From positions 6,076,001-6,140,000 of the forward strand of contig NZ_JADBGF010000001.1 of the NCBI RefSeq assembly GCF_014873495.1: 64,000 nt of DNA, given 5' to 3'. Position numbers and translations under genes: made by a program. The notes beneath the pieces were generated by a model that searched no databases, was not told where the DNA came from, and worked only from the letters and a program-made list of their open reading frames with translations. How positions within the stretch are numbered: position 1 is the stretch's first letter; the number at the start of each line of letters is the position of its first letter. Source of the stretch: Streptomyces stelliscabiei (GTDB lineage: Bacteria > Actinomycetota > Actinomycetes > Streptomycetales > Streptomycetaceae). Of this stretch, positions 8,329 to 15,865 are shown piece after piece.

Positions 8329-8853
8329 ATGGTCCTTACGTTCCGGCTCGATCCGCCCCTCACCCCCGCCCTCCACGACGGAATCCTCGCCCTCTGGGCG
8401 GCCGTCTCCAACGCCGGCGGAGCCGTTGGTTTCGTTCCGCCGGTGACCGCGGAGGAGATCCGTCCGGAGCTTCTCAAGCACCTCACGGCGATGGCGGAAG
8501 GCAGGCACCGCCTGCTTCTCGGGCTGGACGACACCGGCAGCCCCGCCGCCACCGCCTTCTTCGCCTTCAACACCCACCGCCTGATGACCCACTGGGTCTG
8601 GCTCTACACGGTGATGGTCCACCCCGCCCATCAGGGCAAGGGCCACGGCCGCGCCCTCATGACGGCGGTCGAGACCGCCGCCCGCGGCTTCGACGGCATC
8701 GACGCCGTCCGCCTCGGCTGCCGGGGCGGCCACGGCCTGGAGCACTTCTACGCCTCCTGCGGCTACAAGGAGGTCGGCCGCGTCCCCGGCGCGATACGTG
8801 TCGCCCCCGGCGACCACCGCGACGACATCACGATGCTCCTGCCCCTGACCTGA
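8329..8853 (+). CDS. GNAT-family N-acetyltransferase
   Basis: A 174-residue acetyltransferase. The acetyl-CoA motif A is WLYTVMVHPAHQGKGHGRAL (about residues 87-106), with the Q/R-x-x-G-x-G/A loop as QGKGHG. Motif B is LEHFYASCGYKEVGR. The substrate is unknown; the gene stands alone. The start is chosen at the ATG that begins MVLTFRLDPPLTP and carries a leaderless -10 hexamer. A GTG at 8293 with a GGAG 4 bases upstream would add 12 residues and cannot be excluded. Confidence 0.8.
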   Translation: MVLTFRLDPPLTPALHDGILALWAAVSNAGGAVGFVPPVTAEEIRPELLKHLTAMAEGRHRLLLGLDDTGSPAATAFFAFNTHRLMTHWVWLYTVMVHPAHQGKGHGRALMTAVETAARGFDGIDAVRLGCRGGHGLEHFYASCGYKEVGRVPGAIRVAPGDHRDDITMLLPLT

Positions 8854-8951
8854 AACCGGCACAACCCCCCTGCAAGATCGCCCGTCGACCGTGCTTCACT
8901 GGAAGACGCCCTGTGGCAACGTCCGGCACGGAAACGGAAGAGTGGATTGAG

Positions 8952-9332
8952 ATGCTCCGCTACACACTGATGCGCCTCGGTATCTTCGCGGGCTGCTTCG
9001 TGGTCGTCTGGGCCCTCGTCTACTCCGGCGTCGCCCCGCGCGGCCTCGGCGCCTCCAACGGCATGTGGGTGGTCGTCCTCGCCCTGCTGATCTCCGCGCC
9101 GATCAGCTTCGTCGCCCTGCGCAAGGAGCGGGACCGGGCCTCCGAGCGGATCGCCCCCCGTCTCGACCGCTCCATCGACCGCGTCAAGTCCAACCTCGCG
9201 GCCAACCGCAGCCAGGAGGACGAGGCCGACGACGAGGCGCGGACCGAGGCACCGACGCCGGTGGCGGCCGAGGAGACGAAGAAGGACGACGCCGTCAGGG
9301 CCACCGAGCCGGTGTCCGGCCAGGCTTCCTAG
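8952..9332 (+). CDS. DUF4229 small membrane protein
   Basis: A 126-residue protein with two membrane helices (about residues 6-24 and 37-55) separated by a short loop. The motif LRKERDRASERIAPRLDRSI follows directly, then a disordered Asp/Glu/Ala-rich tail. This is the DUF4229 layout common in actinobacteria. The function is unknown. A GGAAGAG stretch precedes the ATG. An upstream in-frame GTG at 8913 would add 13 residues without a membrane or domain feature. Confidence 0.75.
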   Translation: MLRYTLMRLGIFAGCFVVVWALVYSGVAPRGLGASNGMWVVVLALLISAPISFVALRKERDRASERIAPRLDRSIDRVKSNLAANRSQEDEADDEARTEAPTPVAAEETKKDDAVRATEPVSGQAS

Positions 9333-9355
9333 GAGCCCGCCCCCGCCCGGAACCG

Positions 9356-9361
9356 TACGCT
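9356..9361 (+). promoter_or_regulatory. -10 hexamer of a leaderless tetR transcript
   Basis: TACGCT ends 7 bases before the ATG at 9369. No Shine-Dalgarno sequence is visible. Confidence 0.4.
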
Positions 9362-9368
9362 AGCCCGC

Positions 9369-10028
9369 ATGGGTGCTGTGAAGAGCAAACGGATGCCTCG
9401 CGCGGTGCGGGAACAACAGATGCTGGACGCGGCGGTGCGGACCTTCGGGCAGCGCGGCTACCGGGCCGCGTCGATGGACGAGATCGCCGAACTGGCGGGC
9501 GTGTCCAAGCCGTTGGTGTACCTGTACCTGAACTCCAAGGAAGACCTCTTCACGGCCTGCATCCGCCGCGAGGTCACGGCGCTCACCACCGCCGTGCGCG
9601 CGGGCGTCGACCCCGAGCTGCCCGCCGACCGCCAACTCTGGGAAGGCCTGCGGGCGTTCTTCACGCACACCGCGCGCAACCCGGACGCCTGGGCCGTGCT
9701 GCACCTTCAGGCCCGGACGCACGGGGAGCCGTTCGCCGCCGAAGTGGCGGCGATGCGGGAGGACATGGTGGCGTTCGTGACCGGGCTGATCCTGGTCGGG
9801 GCCCGGGAGGCCCGTCGCGATCCGTCACTGCCCGAGCGCGAGGTGGCCGGTCTCGCGGAGGGTCTGGTGGGCGCCGCCGAGGCCCTCGCGGCCTGGGCCA
9901 ACGCGACCCCCGGCATCACCGCCCGCCAGGCCGCCGCGACCCTGATGAACTTCGCGTGGGCGGGCCTGGGCGACCTCATGGAGGGCCGCCCATGGACTCC
10001 GCCGCCCGTGGGGGAGCCCGGGGAGTAG
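9369..10028 (+). CDS. TetR-family transcriptional regulator
   Basis: A 219-residue TetR-type repressor. The N-terminal helix-turn-helix spans about residues 14-60 (QMLDAAVRTFGQRGYRAASM, then GVSKPLVYLYLNSKEDLF). The C-terminal domain has the usual all-helical ligand-binding pattern. It sits upstream of a MaoC-like gene and an acyl-CoA ligase gene, whose shared divergent promoter carries a TTACC-CGA-GGTAA palindrome (11718-11730). Control of fatty-acid or acyl-CoA genes is an inference from that context. Terminator-like repeats follow its stop. Confidence 0.85.
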   Translation: MGAVKSKRMPRAVREQQMLDAAVRTFGQRGYRAASMDEIAELAGVSKPLVYLYLNSKEDLFTACIRREVTALTTAVRAGVDPELPADRQLWEGLRAFFTHTARNPDAWAVLHLQARTHGEPFAAEVAAMREDMVAFVTGLILVGAREARRDPSLPEREVAGLAEGLVGAAEALAAWANATPGITARQAAATLMNFAWAGLGDLMEGRPWTPPPVGEPGE

Positions 10029-10059
10029 CGCCCGCCCTCAGCCGCGGAACCGGTGGGGC

Positions 10060-10251
10060 TTCTCTCGCAGTTCCCCGCGCCCCTGAAGACCGGGCCCCTG
10101 AAGACCGGGCCCCTGAAGACCGCGCCCCTGAAGACCGCGCCCCTGAAGACCGCGCCCCTGACGAACCGGGCCCCTGAAAGGCCGGGCCCCTGCGGGCCCG
10201 AAAAGCACGGGGCGCAGCCCCTGCTTTTCAGGGGCGCGGGGAACCGCGCGA
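10060..10251. repeat. 15-bp tandem array bracketed by inverted copies of a dispersed intergenic repeat
   Basis: Between 10077 and about 10166 the unit S-C-G-C-C-C-C-T-G-A-A-G-A-C-C-like 15-mer (core CCCCTGAAGACCG) occurs five times exactly or nearly so, then decays over two or three more copies. The left flank (10063-10077) is the reverse complement of GCGGGGAACTGCGAG. The right flank (10236-10251) is GCGGGGAACCGCGCGA. Related copies lie at 18693-18709 and 56643-56659. The whole block fills the gap between the tetR and maoC 3' ends. Confidence 0.85.
10201..10228. terminator. Bidirectional terminator between tetR and the MaoC gene
   Basis: AAAAGCA, a bulged C, GGGGC, a 3-base loop, GCCCC and TGCTTTT form a hairpin with a T run on the plus strand and the matching U run on the minus strand. 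It lies between two converging genes. Confidence 0.7.
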
Positions 10252-10505
10252 CCAGCCCTCACCGACCCGCAGCCGAACACCGCCCCCTCACACCGCCCCC
10301 ACTCGCGCAAACGCGGGCGCCACCCTCTGCCGCCCCACCCGGTACCGCGACTTCGCCCCGCTCCGGGCCACCGGCGGACCACGTCCTTGACCCGCGTCGA
10401 TGTCGTCCCAGGAGGCCAGGCAGCCGGAGTGGAGGAAGCAGGGGGTGCCGTGCGGCCTCGCGGCCGAAGTCGGTGAGGATCGCGGTGGGGAATGGTCACG
10501 TGCGT
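10252..10505. other. Gap with no convincing gene
   Basis: Between the repeat block and the MaoC stop I see no start with a ribosome binding site and no recognisable protein on either strand. Translation products here are Arg/Pro-rich. A decayed gene cannot be excluded. Confidence 0.5.
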
Positions 10506-11645
10506 TCAGCCGACGAGCGGGTACACGTGGCCGCTCACATGAACCCTCGGCCGGACCTGCTCCCCGTCCGGCCCCGGGACGCCTCCGCTGCGCAGCTCGA
10601 AGCCGCCCCACGTCCCCGCGTCGGCCGCGTACGTCACCGTGCCGGGCAGGGGCACCGGGGCCCGGAACTCCGCGCGGACGAGGGCCGCCGGGGGAGTGCC
10701 GTACTCGGCGAGGCAGCGGGCCACGGTCCACATGCCGTGCGCGATGGCCCGCGGGAACCCGAACAGGCGGGCGCCGAGCGGATGCAGATGGATCGGATTG
10801 CGATCCCCGGACACGGCCCCGTACCGCCGCCCGACATCCCCACCGAGGGACCACTCGGCAACCCCGGGCACCGCCTGAAGCCCCTCGGACGCCCACCCGC
10901 TCCGGTCAGCCGATGCCGCCCCGCTCCGGTCGCCCGAAGCCGTCCCACTCCGGCCGGCCTGTGCCGTCCCACTCCCGTCGGCCTCCTCCAGCCCGCCCCC
11001 GTCGGCCTGTGCCGGCCCGCTCCGGTCGCCCGAAGCCGTCCCACTCCCACCGACCGCAGTCCGTGCGATCCCGTCGGCCGCAGCCCGCCTCCGCCCCTCG
11101 CCCCGCCCATGCCGGGCGAGATACGTGCTCCGGGACTCCCACGCGACCCCGGCCCCGCCTCCGAAACCGCCCTCGCCCTCGCCCTCGCTCCCGTCCCGTA
11201 CCTCGGTCACCACCGTCGCCTCCGTGCCCCGGCGATGGGGCGCCAACTCCTCGACGTACACGGTGATCTCGTACTCCCCGGTGGCGGGCAGCCGTCGGCG
11301 TCGGGTGATCTCGATCGACGTGTGCACGAGTCCGAGGAGGGGCAACGGGAAGTCCCGGCCGGACATGATCCGCATGGCGAGCGGAAATCCGAGGACATGC
11401 GGATACGTCAGCGGGACGGCGTCCTCCCCGGTGGGGAACCCGCAGACGCGCTCGTACGCGGCGAGACGGGCGAGGTCGATCCGGACACCGGGCAGGACGA
11501 GCCGGGCGAACCGACCGGGGGGCGGGGGCGGGAAGTCGGCGCCCCGCAGCCCGCGGCTCTTGCGCGGCGAGCCGAGCGCGCCCCTGGCGAGAAGGGGAGC
11601 GAGAGCCGGTGGGGCCGCGAGGGTGTGCGTGGGCGTCGGCTGCAT
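10506..11645 (-). CDS. MaoC-like dehydratase (double hotdog) with a repetitive Ser/Gly/Asp linker
   Basis: A 379-residue protein. The C-terminal hotdog has the hydratase motif (GAVSGDRNPIHLHPLGAR, with the catalytic Asp and His), followed by AIAHGMWTVA. The N-terminal half resembles a second, inactive hotdog. MaoC-type enzymes hydrate enoyl-CoA or enoyl-ACP. Between the domains lie seven contiguous 8-residue units of the type RSG-x-AS-x-D (10881-11048), unusual for the family. The gene diverges from a long-chain acyl-CoA ligase gene across a 294-base promoter region. No strong ribosome binding site is visible before the start at 11645. Confidence 0.82.
   Translation of the reverse strand: MQPTPTHTLAAPPALAPLLARGALGSPRKSRGLRGADFPPPPPGRFARLVLPGVRIDLARLAAYERVCGFPTGEDAVPLTYPHVLGFPLAMRIMSGRDFPLPLLGLVHTSIEITRRRRLPATGEYEITVYVEELAPHRRGTEATVVTEVRDGSEGEGEGGFGGGAGVAWESRSTYLARHGRGEGRRRAAADGIARTAVGGSGTASGDRSGPAQADGGGLEEADGSGTAQAGRSGTASGDRSGAASADRSGWASEGLQAVPGVAEWSLGGDVGRRYGAVSGDRNPIHLHPLGARLFGFPRAIAHGMWTVARCLAEYGTPPAALVRAEFRAPVPLPGTVTYAADAGTWGGFELRSGGVPGPDGEQVRPRVHVSGHVYPLVG
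10881..11048 (-). repeat. Seven in-frame 24-bp repeats inside the MaoC-like gene
   Basis: Seven 8-residue units (GSGTASGD, RSGPAQAD, GGGLEEAD, GSGTAQAG, RSGTASGD, RSGAASAD, RSGWASEG) fill the interdomain linker with no gap. The repeats keep the frame, so copy number can vary without breaking the gene. Confidence 0.85.
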
Positions 11646-11717
11646 CGAACGGCCTCCCTCTCCCCGCGCCGGGCTCCGCTCCCCGCGCCGGATCCGCTTT
11701 CTTACCCAAGGGTCAGG

Positions 11718-11730
11718 TTACCCGAGGTAA
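11718..11730. promoter_or_regulatory. Palindromic operator candidate in the maoC/fadD divergent promoter region
   Basis: TTACC-CGA-GGTAA is a perfect inverted repeat in the 294-base gap between the divergent MaoC and FadD genes. A related GGTAA half-site lies about 46 bases downstream (near 11776). The regulator at 9369 (TetR family) is a plausible binder, by position only. Confidence 0.35.
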
Positions 11731-11939
11731 GGGCTGGGTGGACCTCCCGTGCGCTCCAGGACATGAGCGACCCTCAGGTAACTTGGCACCCCCTTGACCT
11801 GCGCGGGAGCCGCGCACGGACGGCCTGCGAGACTGCACATCCCCGGCCCGGTTCCATCTCCGGACCATCGCTACACTCACACGCACCTCACACACCAACC
11901 CCGTACGATCCGGGCACACCGAACGCCCAGGAGCCGCCC

Positions 11940-13907
11940 GTGTCCAGCCTCGAACACACCGAACCCGCGCTGCTGGAGCCAGAGTTGAAGCGGCTGGACG
12001 GCACCGTCCGAGAGGCGTACGTCCCCGCGCTCGCCGAGCCCGCGGCCTACGGCTCGCTCGCGGACATCCCGTTCGACAACGCCACCCACGCGCCCGACGC
12101 GGTCGTCCTCAGCCGCAAACACGGGACTGCGGCGACGGAGCGGAACGCGGACGGGGGCGACGGGGGCCGGGACCATGAGCGGGACGCCGGTACCGTCGAG
12201 GGCGGGTGGAAGGACGTGACGGCGGCCGAGTTCGCCGCCGAGGTGCTCGCGCTGGCGAAGGGGCTGATCGCCGAGGGCCTGATGCCGGGCGACCGTATCG
12301 CGATCATGGCGCGGACGACGTACGAGTGGACGCTCCTGGACTTCGCGGCCTGGGCGGCGGGCCTGGTGACGGTCCCCGTCTACCCGACCTCCTCCGTCTT
12401 CCAGACCCGCTGGATCCTCCAGGACTCGGGCGCGGTGGCGCTGGCCGTGGAGACGGCGGGTCAGGCCGCCGCCCTCGGCCCCGAACTCGACCGCATTCCC
12501 GACCTGCGCCACATGTGGGTCTTCGAGAAGGGCCACCTGGGCCGGCTGGCCGAGCGGGGCCGGGACGTGTCCGACCAGGAAGTGGCCGTACGGCGCGGGG
12601 TGCTGGGCCCCGACACCCTGGCGACCCTCATCTACACCTCGGGCACGACCGGCCGCCCCAAGGGCTGCGCCCTCACCCACGGCAACTTCTGTGCCGAGGT
12701 CGACAACGCGATCGACCTCCTCTACCCGATCTTCCGCGCGAAGACGGACGAGGAGGCCTCCACCCTCCTCTTCCTCCCTCTCGCCCATGTGTTCGGCCGC
12801 ATGGTGGCGATCGGCTGTATGCGGGCGAGGGTGCGCCTCGGCCACTCGCCGAGCTTCCGCACGGAGGACCTGCTCGCCGACCTCAAGTCCTTCCGTCCGA
12901 CGTTCCTCCTGGTCATCCCGTACGTTCTGGAGAAGGTCTTCAACACGGCCCGTGCCTCCGCCGAACGCATGGGCCGCGCCTCCTCGTACGACAGGGCCTC
13001 CGCCGTGGCCCGCCGCTACGGCGAGGCCCTGGAGGCCGAACAGCACGGCACCGGGCCCGGCCCCTCCGCCTTCCTCAGGACGGCCCGTACCTTCTACGAC
13101 CCCCTGGTGTACCGCCGTATCCGCAAGGCACTGGGCGGCAGGGTCCGTTACGTCATCTGCGGAGGCAGCCCCCTCGGCCGGCGCCTCGCCGCCTTCTACG
13201 CGGGCGCGGGCATCGACGTCTTCGAGGGGTACGGCATGACGGAGACGACGGCGGCCGTGACCGTCACCCCGCCCAACCTCCCCCGCCTGGGCACGGTCGG
13301 CCGCCCCCTGCCCGGCACACGGATCCGGATAGCCGCCGACGGCGAGATCCTGCTGCACGGCGGCCAGATCTTCCGCGGCTACTGGGACCCCCAGGCCGGC
13401 GGAGTCGTCCCGGCGGGCCCCGACGGCTGGTTCGCCACCGGGGACATAGGCCGGCTCGACGACGAGGGGTACCTCACGATCACCGGCCGCAAGAAGGAGA
13501 TCCTCGTCACCGACAGCGGGAAGAACGTGGCCCCGGCCCCGCTGGAGAACTGGCTCCGCTCCCACCCCCTGATCGCCCACGCCATGGTCGTGGGCGACCG
13601 CCGGCCCTACGTCACCGCCCTGCTGACCCTGGACCCCGAGGGCATCACCCACTGGGCCCAGATGAACGCCAAGCAGGACACTCCCCTCGGCCACCTCGCC
13701 ACCGACCCGGACCTGCGAGCCGTCCTGCAACGCGCGGTGGACGAGGCCAACCGGCTCGTCTCCCGCCCCGAGTCCATCCGGAGGTTCACGATCGTCCCCG
13801 GTGGCTTCACGGAGGAGGAGGGTCACCTCACCCCGTCGATGAAGCTGCGGCGCGAGGTCGTGGAGCGGTCCTTCGCGACGGAGATCGAGGGGCTGTACGA
13901 GACGTAG
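11940..13907 (+). CDS. fadD: Long-chain fatty-acid-CoA ligase (AMP-forming)
   Basis: A 655-residue ANL-superfamily ligase of the FadD15 size class. The P-loop motif YTSGTTGRPKG is at about residues 232-242, EGYGMTETTA in the acyl/AMP site, and the adenylate-binding GWFATGDIGRLDDEGYLTITGR with K-K-E-I later. It activates long-chain fatty acids to acyl-CoA, at the cytoplasmic face. A Gly/Asp/Arg-rich insert of about 25 residues (GTAATERNADGGDGG region) near residue 62 looks disordered. The GTG at 11940 has an AGGAG 7-8 bases upstream. Confidence 0.9.
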   Translation: MSSLEHTEPALLEPELKRLDGTVREAYVPALAEPAAYGSLADIPFDNATHAPDAVVLSRKHGTAATERNADGGDGGRDHERDAGTVEGGWKDVTAAEFAAEVLALAKGLIAEGLMPGDRIAIMARTTYEWTLLDFAAWAAGLVTVPVYPTSSVFQTRWILQDSGAVALAVETAGQAAALGPELDRIPDLRHMWVFEKGHLGRLAERGRDVSDQEVAVRRGVLGPDTLATLIYTSGTTGRPKGCALTHGNFCAEVDNAIDLLYPIFRAKTDEEASTLLFLPLAHVFGRMVAIGCMRARVRLGHSPSFRTEDLLADLKSFRPTFLLVIPYVLEKVFNTARASAERMGRASSYDRASAVARRYGEALEAEQHGTGPGPSAFLRTARTFYDPLVYRRIRKALGGRVRYVICGGSPLGRRLAAFYAGAGIDVFEGYGMTETTAAVTVTPPNLPRLGTVGRPLPGTRIRIAADGEILLHGGQIFRGYWDPQAGGVVPAGPDGWFATGDIGRLDDEGYLTITGRKKEILVTDSGKNVAPAPLENWLRSHPLIAHAMVVGDRRPYVTALLTLDPEGITHWAQMNAKQDTPLGHLATDPDLRAVLQRAVDEANRLVSRPESIRRFTIVPGGFTEEEGHLTPSMKLRREVVERSFATEIEGLYET

Positions 13908-13929
13908 TCCCGCCGGCGAGGGCGGGCCC

Positions 13930-14412
13930 CTACTTCCCCGCCGCCGGGTCACCCTCCCCCAGCCCGACCCACCAGTACCCGTCGTCCTTGACCAGCAGCA
14001 GCTCCTGCTTCTGGCCGGTGCTGCCGTAGGTGAGCCGCACGGGATTGAAGTAGTCCACGACCCCTTCCAGCACGGTGACGTCGACATGCCCTCGGGCGCC
14101 CTCGCCGAACTCCCGCACATGCTCGTACGCGGCACCCCGCGTCCCGTCGTACGCGGGCCCGGCCAGCTCCATCAGCCCGTCCACGTCACCGGCCTTGAGC
14201 CGCTGCACATACGCCCGCACGACGGTGTCGACGTCCTCGGCGGTCTCCCGGACATCGGGATACCGCGACTTCTCGGCCCGCACGGTCACATCGACGCCGG
14301 GCGAGTCGGCGAGCGAGTACGGCGCCCGCAACCAGTTCCACCACACGACCGCCCCCACCCCGAGCACGACGACCACCCCACCCCAGCACAGCAACCCACC
14401 ACGCCTCCGCAC
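13930..14412 (-). CDS. Membrane-anchored protein of unknown function (NTF2-like)
   Basis: A 160-residue protein with an N-terminal membrane anchor (residues 6-28, ending WWNWLRAPYSLA). The extracytoplasmic part has VDTVVRAYVQRLKAGDVDGL and a final beta segment ending DDGYWWVGLGEG. That is the pattern of a small NTF2/SnoaL-like fold, as in many actinobacterial conserved membrane proteins. No catalytic residues can be named. The start is a GTG at 14412. Its 3' end converges on fadD, with 22 bases between the stops. Confidence 0.65.
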   Translation of the reverse strand: MRRRGGLLCWGGVVVVLGVGAVVWWNWLRAPYSLADSPGVDVTVRAEKSRYPDVRETAEDVDTVVRAYVQRLKAGDVDGLMELAGPAYDGTRGAAYEHVREFGEGARGHVDVTVLEGVVDYFNPVRLTYGSTGQKQELLLVKDDGYWWVGLGEGDPAAGK

Positions 14413-14686
14413 CGACCCACCCCGTCCCGTCGCCTACGCTCTCCGGCGCATTCTCCAGCTCAACTGCCTGCCCTACACGATGATGGTGCCGATACCGTGC
14501 GGTCACATGGACCGAAGACACCTGGCACAGATCCCAGGCCTCGCACCGCCGGGCTGATCCCCGCCCCGGTCCGCCGGAGTGCTGACCCCAGGTCCCGCAC
14601 CGATTTCCCCGCCCCCGTTCGGGAACGCCCCCTCGCCCCGCGCCGTCATAATGTGCGCGACATCGCACCGGGGGAGGCTGGCAGCA

Positions 14687-15178
14687 GTGGAGTCGGGAAC
14701 GGATCTGCCGCGGGTGCCTTCCTCGGAGGTCTCGGGGACCACGGCCGGGCGTACGCGGGCGGGCGGGCCGGTCGCGGCGGTCGTTGCCCTGGCGATCGTG
14801 GGCGCGCTCGTCGCCGCCGGGGTGTATGTGGTGAACCGGGAGGGGGCGACCGGTGCGCCCTCGGGCAAGGGCCCCACCGCCGCGTCGGCCGGCGCGTCCT
14901 CCCAGGGCTCCGGCGTAGAGGCCCCCGCGAACGAGGTGACGGTCCGCGTCACCGCCGAGGACGGCCGCAGCTGGGTCTCGGCGAAGGACTCCACCGGCGA
15001 GTTGCTCTACGACGGACTGCTCCGGCAGGGCGAGACCAGGACCTTCTCCGCCGAGGAGTCGATCGACCTGGTCCTCGGCGAGCCGAGCGTCCTCAGCCTC
15101 GTGGTGAACGGCAGGAAGACCGACGACCACTTCCCCTCCGGCAAGGTGAAACGCCTGACCTATACGAAGGACGACTGA
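14687..15178 (+). CDS. Membrane-anchored protein with RodZ-C/DUF4115-like domain
   Basis: A 163-residue protein with one membrane segment (about residues 29-49, AAVVALAIVGALVAAGVYVV). A low-complexity Ala/Ser/Gly linker comes next, then a C-terminal beta domain (TVRVTAEDGRSWVSAKDSTG, ETRTFSAEESIDLVLGEPS). This matches the DUF4115 domain found at the C terminus of RodZ, but the helix-turn-helix of RodZ is missing. The GTG at 14687 is preceded by GGGGGAGG. An ATG at 14651 is an alternative. It ends just before a strong bidirectional terminator. Confidence 0.65.
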   Translation: MESGTDLPRVPSSEVSGTTAGRTRAGGPVAAVVALAIVGALVAAGVYVVNREGATGAPSGKGPTAASAGASSQGSGVEAPANEVTVRVTAEDGRSWVSAKDSTGELLYDGLLRQGETRTFSAEESIDLVLGEPSVLSLVVNGRKTDDHFPSGKVKRLTYTKDD

Positions 15179-15207
15179 GTCATACAGGCCCGCCCGGAGG
15201 AAAAGGC

Positions 15208-15240
15208 AGGAGCCCCTTCGCCGAAAGGCAAGGGGCTCCT
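15208..15240. terminator. Bidirectional terminator between the DUF4115-like gene and the cold-shock gene
   Basis: AGGAGCCCCTT and AAGGGGCTCCT form a perfect 11-bp stem around an 11-base loop, between two converging genes. Confidence 0.8.
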
Positions 15241-15281
15241 TGGGTACTGCTCTCAGACGTCGTCAGAGGGGCATCCCTCGA

Positions 15282-15485
15282 TCAGACGGGGGTGACGTTC
15301 TCCGCCTGCGGGCCCTTCGGGCCCTGCGTCACGTCGAAGGAGACCTGCTGGTTCTCCTCCAGCGAACGGAAGCCGTTCGCGTTGATGGCGGAGTAGTGGA
15401 CGAACACGTCCGGTCCGCCACCTTCCTGGGCGATGAAGCCAAAGCCCTTTTCGGCGTTGAACCACTTCACGGTTCCGGTAGCCAT
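15282..15485 (-). CDS. Cold-shock protein, CspA family
   Basis: A 67-residue single cold-shock domain, an RNA/DNA chaperone. Both RNA-binding motifs are present: KGFGFIAQ (RNP1) and VFVHYSAI (RNP2), after the usual MATGTVKWFN opening. AAGGAGG precedes the ATG. From memory, S. coelicolor has a cold-shock gene of this kind (scoF3) next to mqnA; I did not verify this. The gene diverges from mqnA and has a long upstream region (15486-15865) that may form a structured leader. Confidence 0.93.
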   Translation of the reverse strand: MATGTVKWFNAEKGFGFIAQEGGGPDVFVHYSAINANGFRSLEENQQVSFDVTQGPKGPQAENVTPV

Positions 15486-15853
15486 AAGCCCTCCTTGGGC
15501 CCAAAGGGTTTGCCCTGCTCCAGAACCCTGCAAGTGTGAAAACAAGATGCCGCACAACTGCATACGTCTGAAAACGACGAGAGCCCGCGGTTACATGCTC
15601 CGCAGGCTCTGTACTGCAAGGGAAACCAAACTGCAACTTGCGGCGAGCCTAGCACGCAGGCAGGGGAATGCAATAGAGGGCAAGATCACGTCACCCGGAT
15701 GTTTGATCGGCTCGACTCGCGTGTTGACGCATCGCCTCTTCCGCACCACCGGCCCCACTGGCGACACGCCGTCGAAAGCCTTGACACGGGGTGTACATCC
15801 GGTTTCGGGAACCCCTCCCGGCCCCCGGAGCCCGCACCGTACCCCACGAGGGC
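15486..15853. other. Divergent intergenic region between the cold-shock gene and mqnA
   Basis: This stretch has no gene I can support. The part next to the cold-shock gene (about 15486-15700) is less G+C-rich than its surroundings. It could encode a 5' leader of the csp mRNA, as is usual for cspA-type genes. The mqnA promoter is at its right end. Confidence 0.5.
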
Positions 15854-15859
15854 TAGCCT
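15854..15859 (+). promoter_or_regulatory. -10 hexamer of a leaderless mqnA transcript
   Basis: TAGCCT ends 6 bases before the GTG at 15866. There is no Shine-Dalgarno sequence. A perfect DnaA-box 9-mer (TGTGGACAA, 15865-15873) overlaps the start codon. Confidence 0.45.
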
Positions 15860-15865
15860 CGCGAT

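Noticed and set aside
10252..10505. Small gene between tetR and maoC
   Set aside because: Frames on both strands lack a plausible start and a recognisable domain; the bases look like decayed or repeat-derived sequence.
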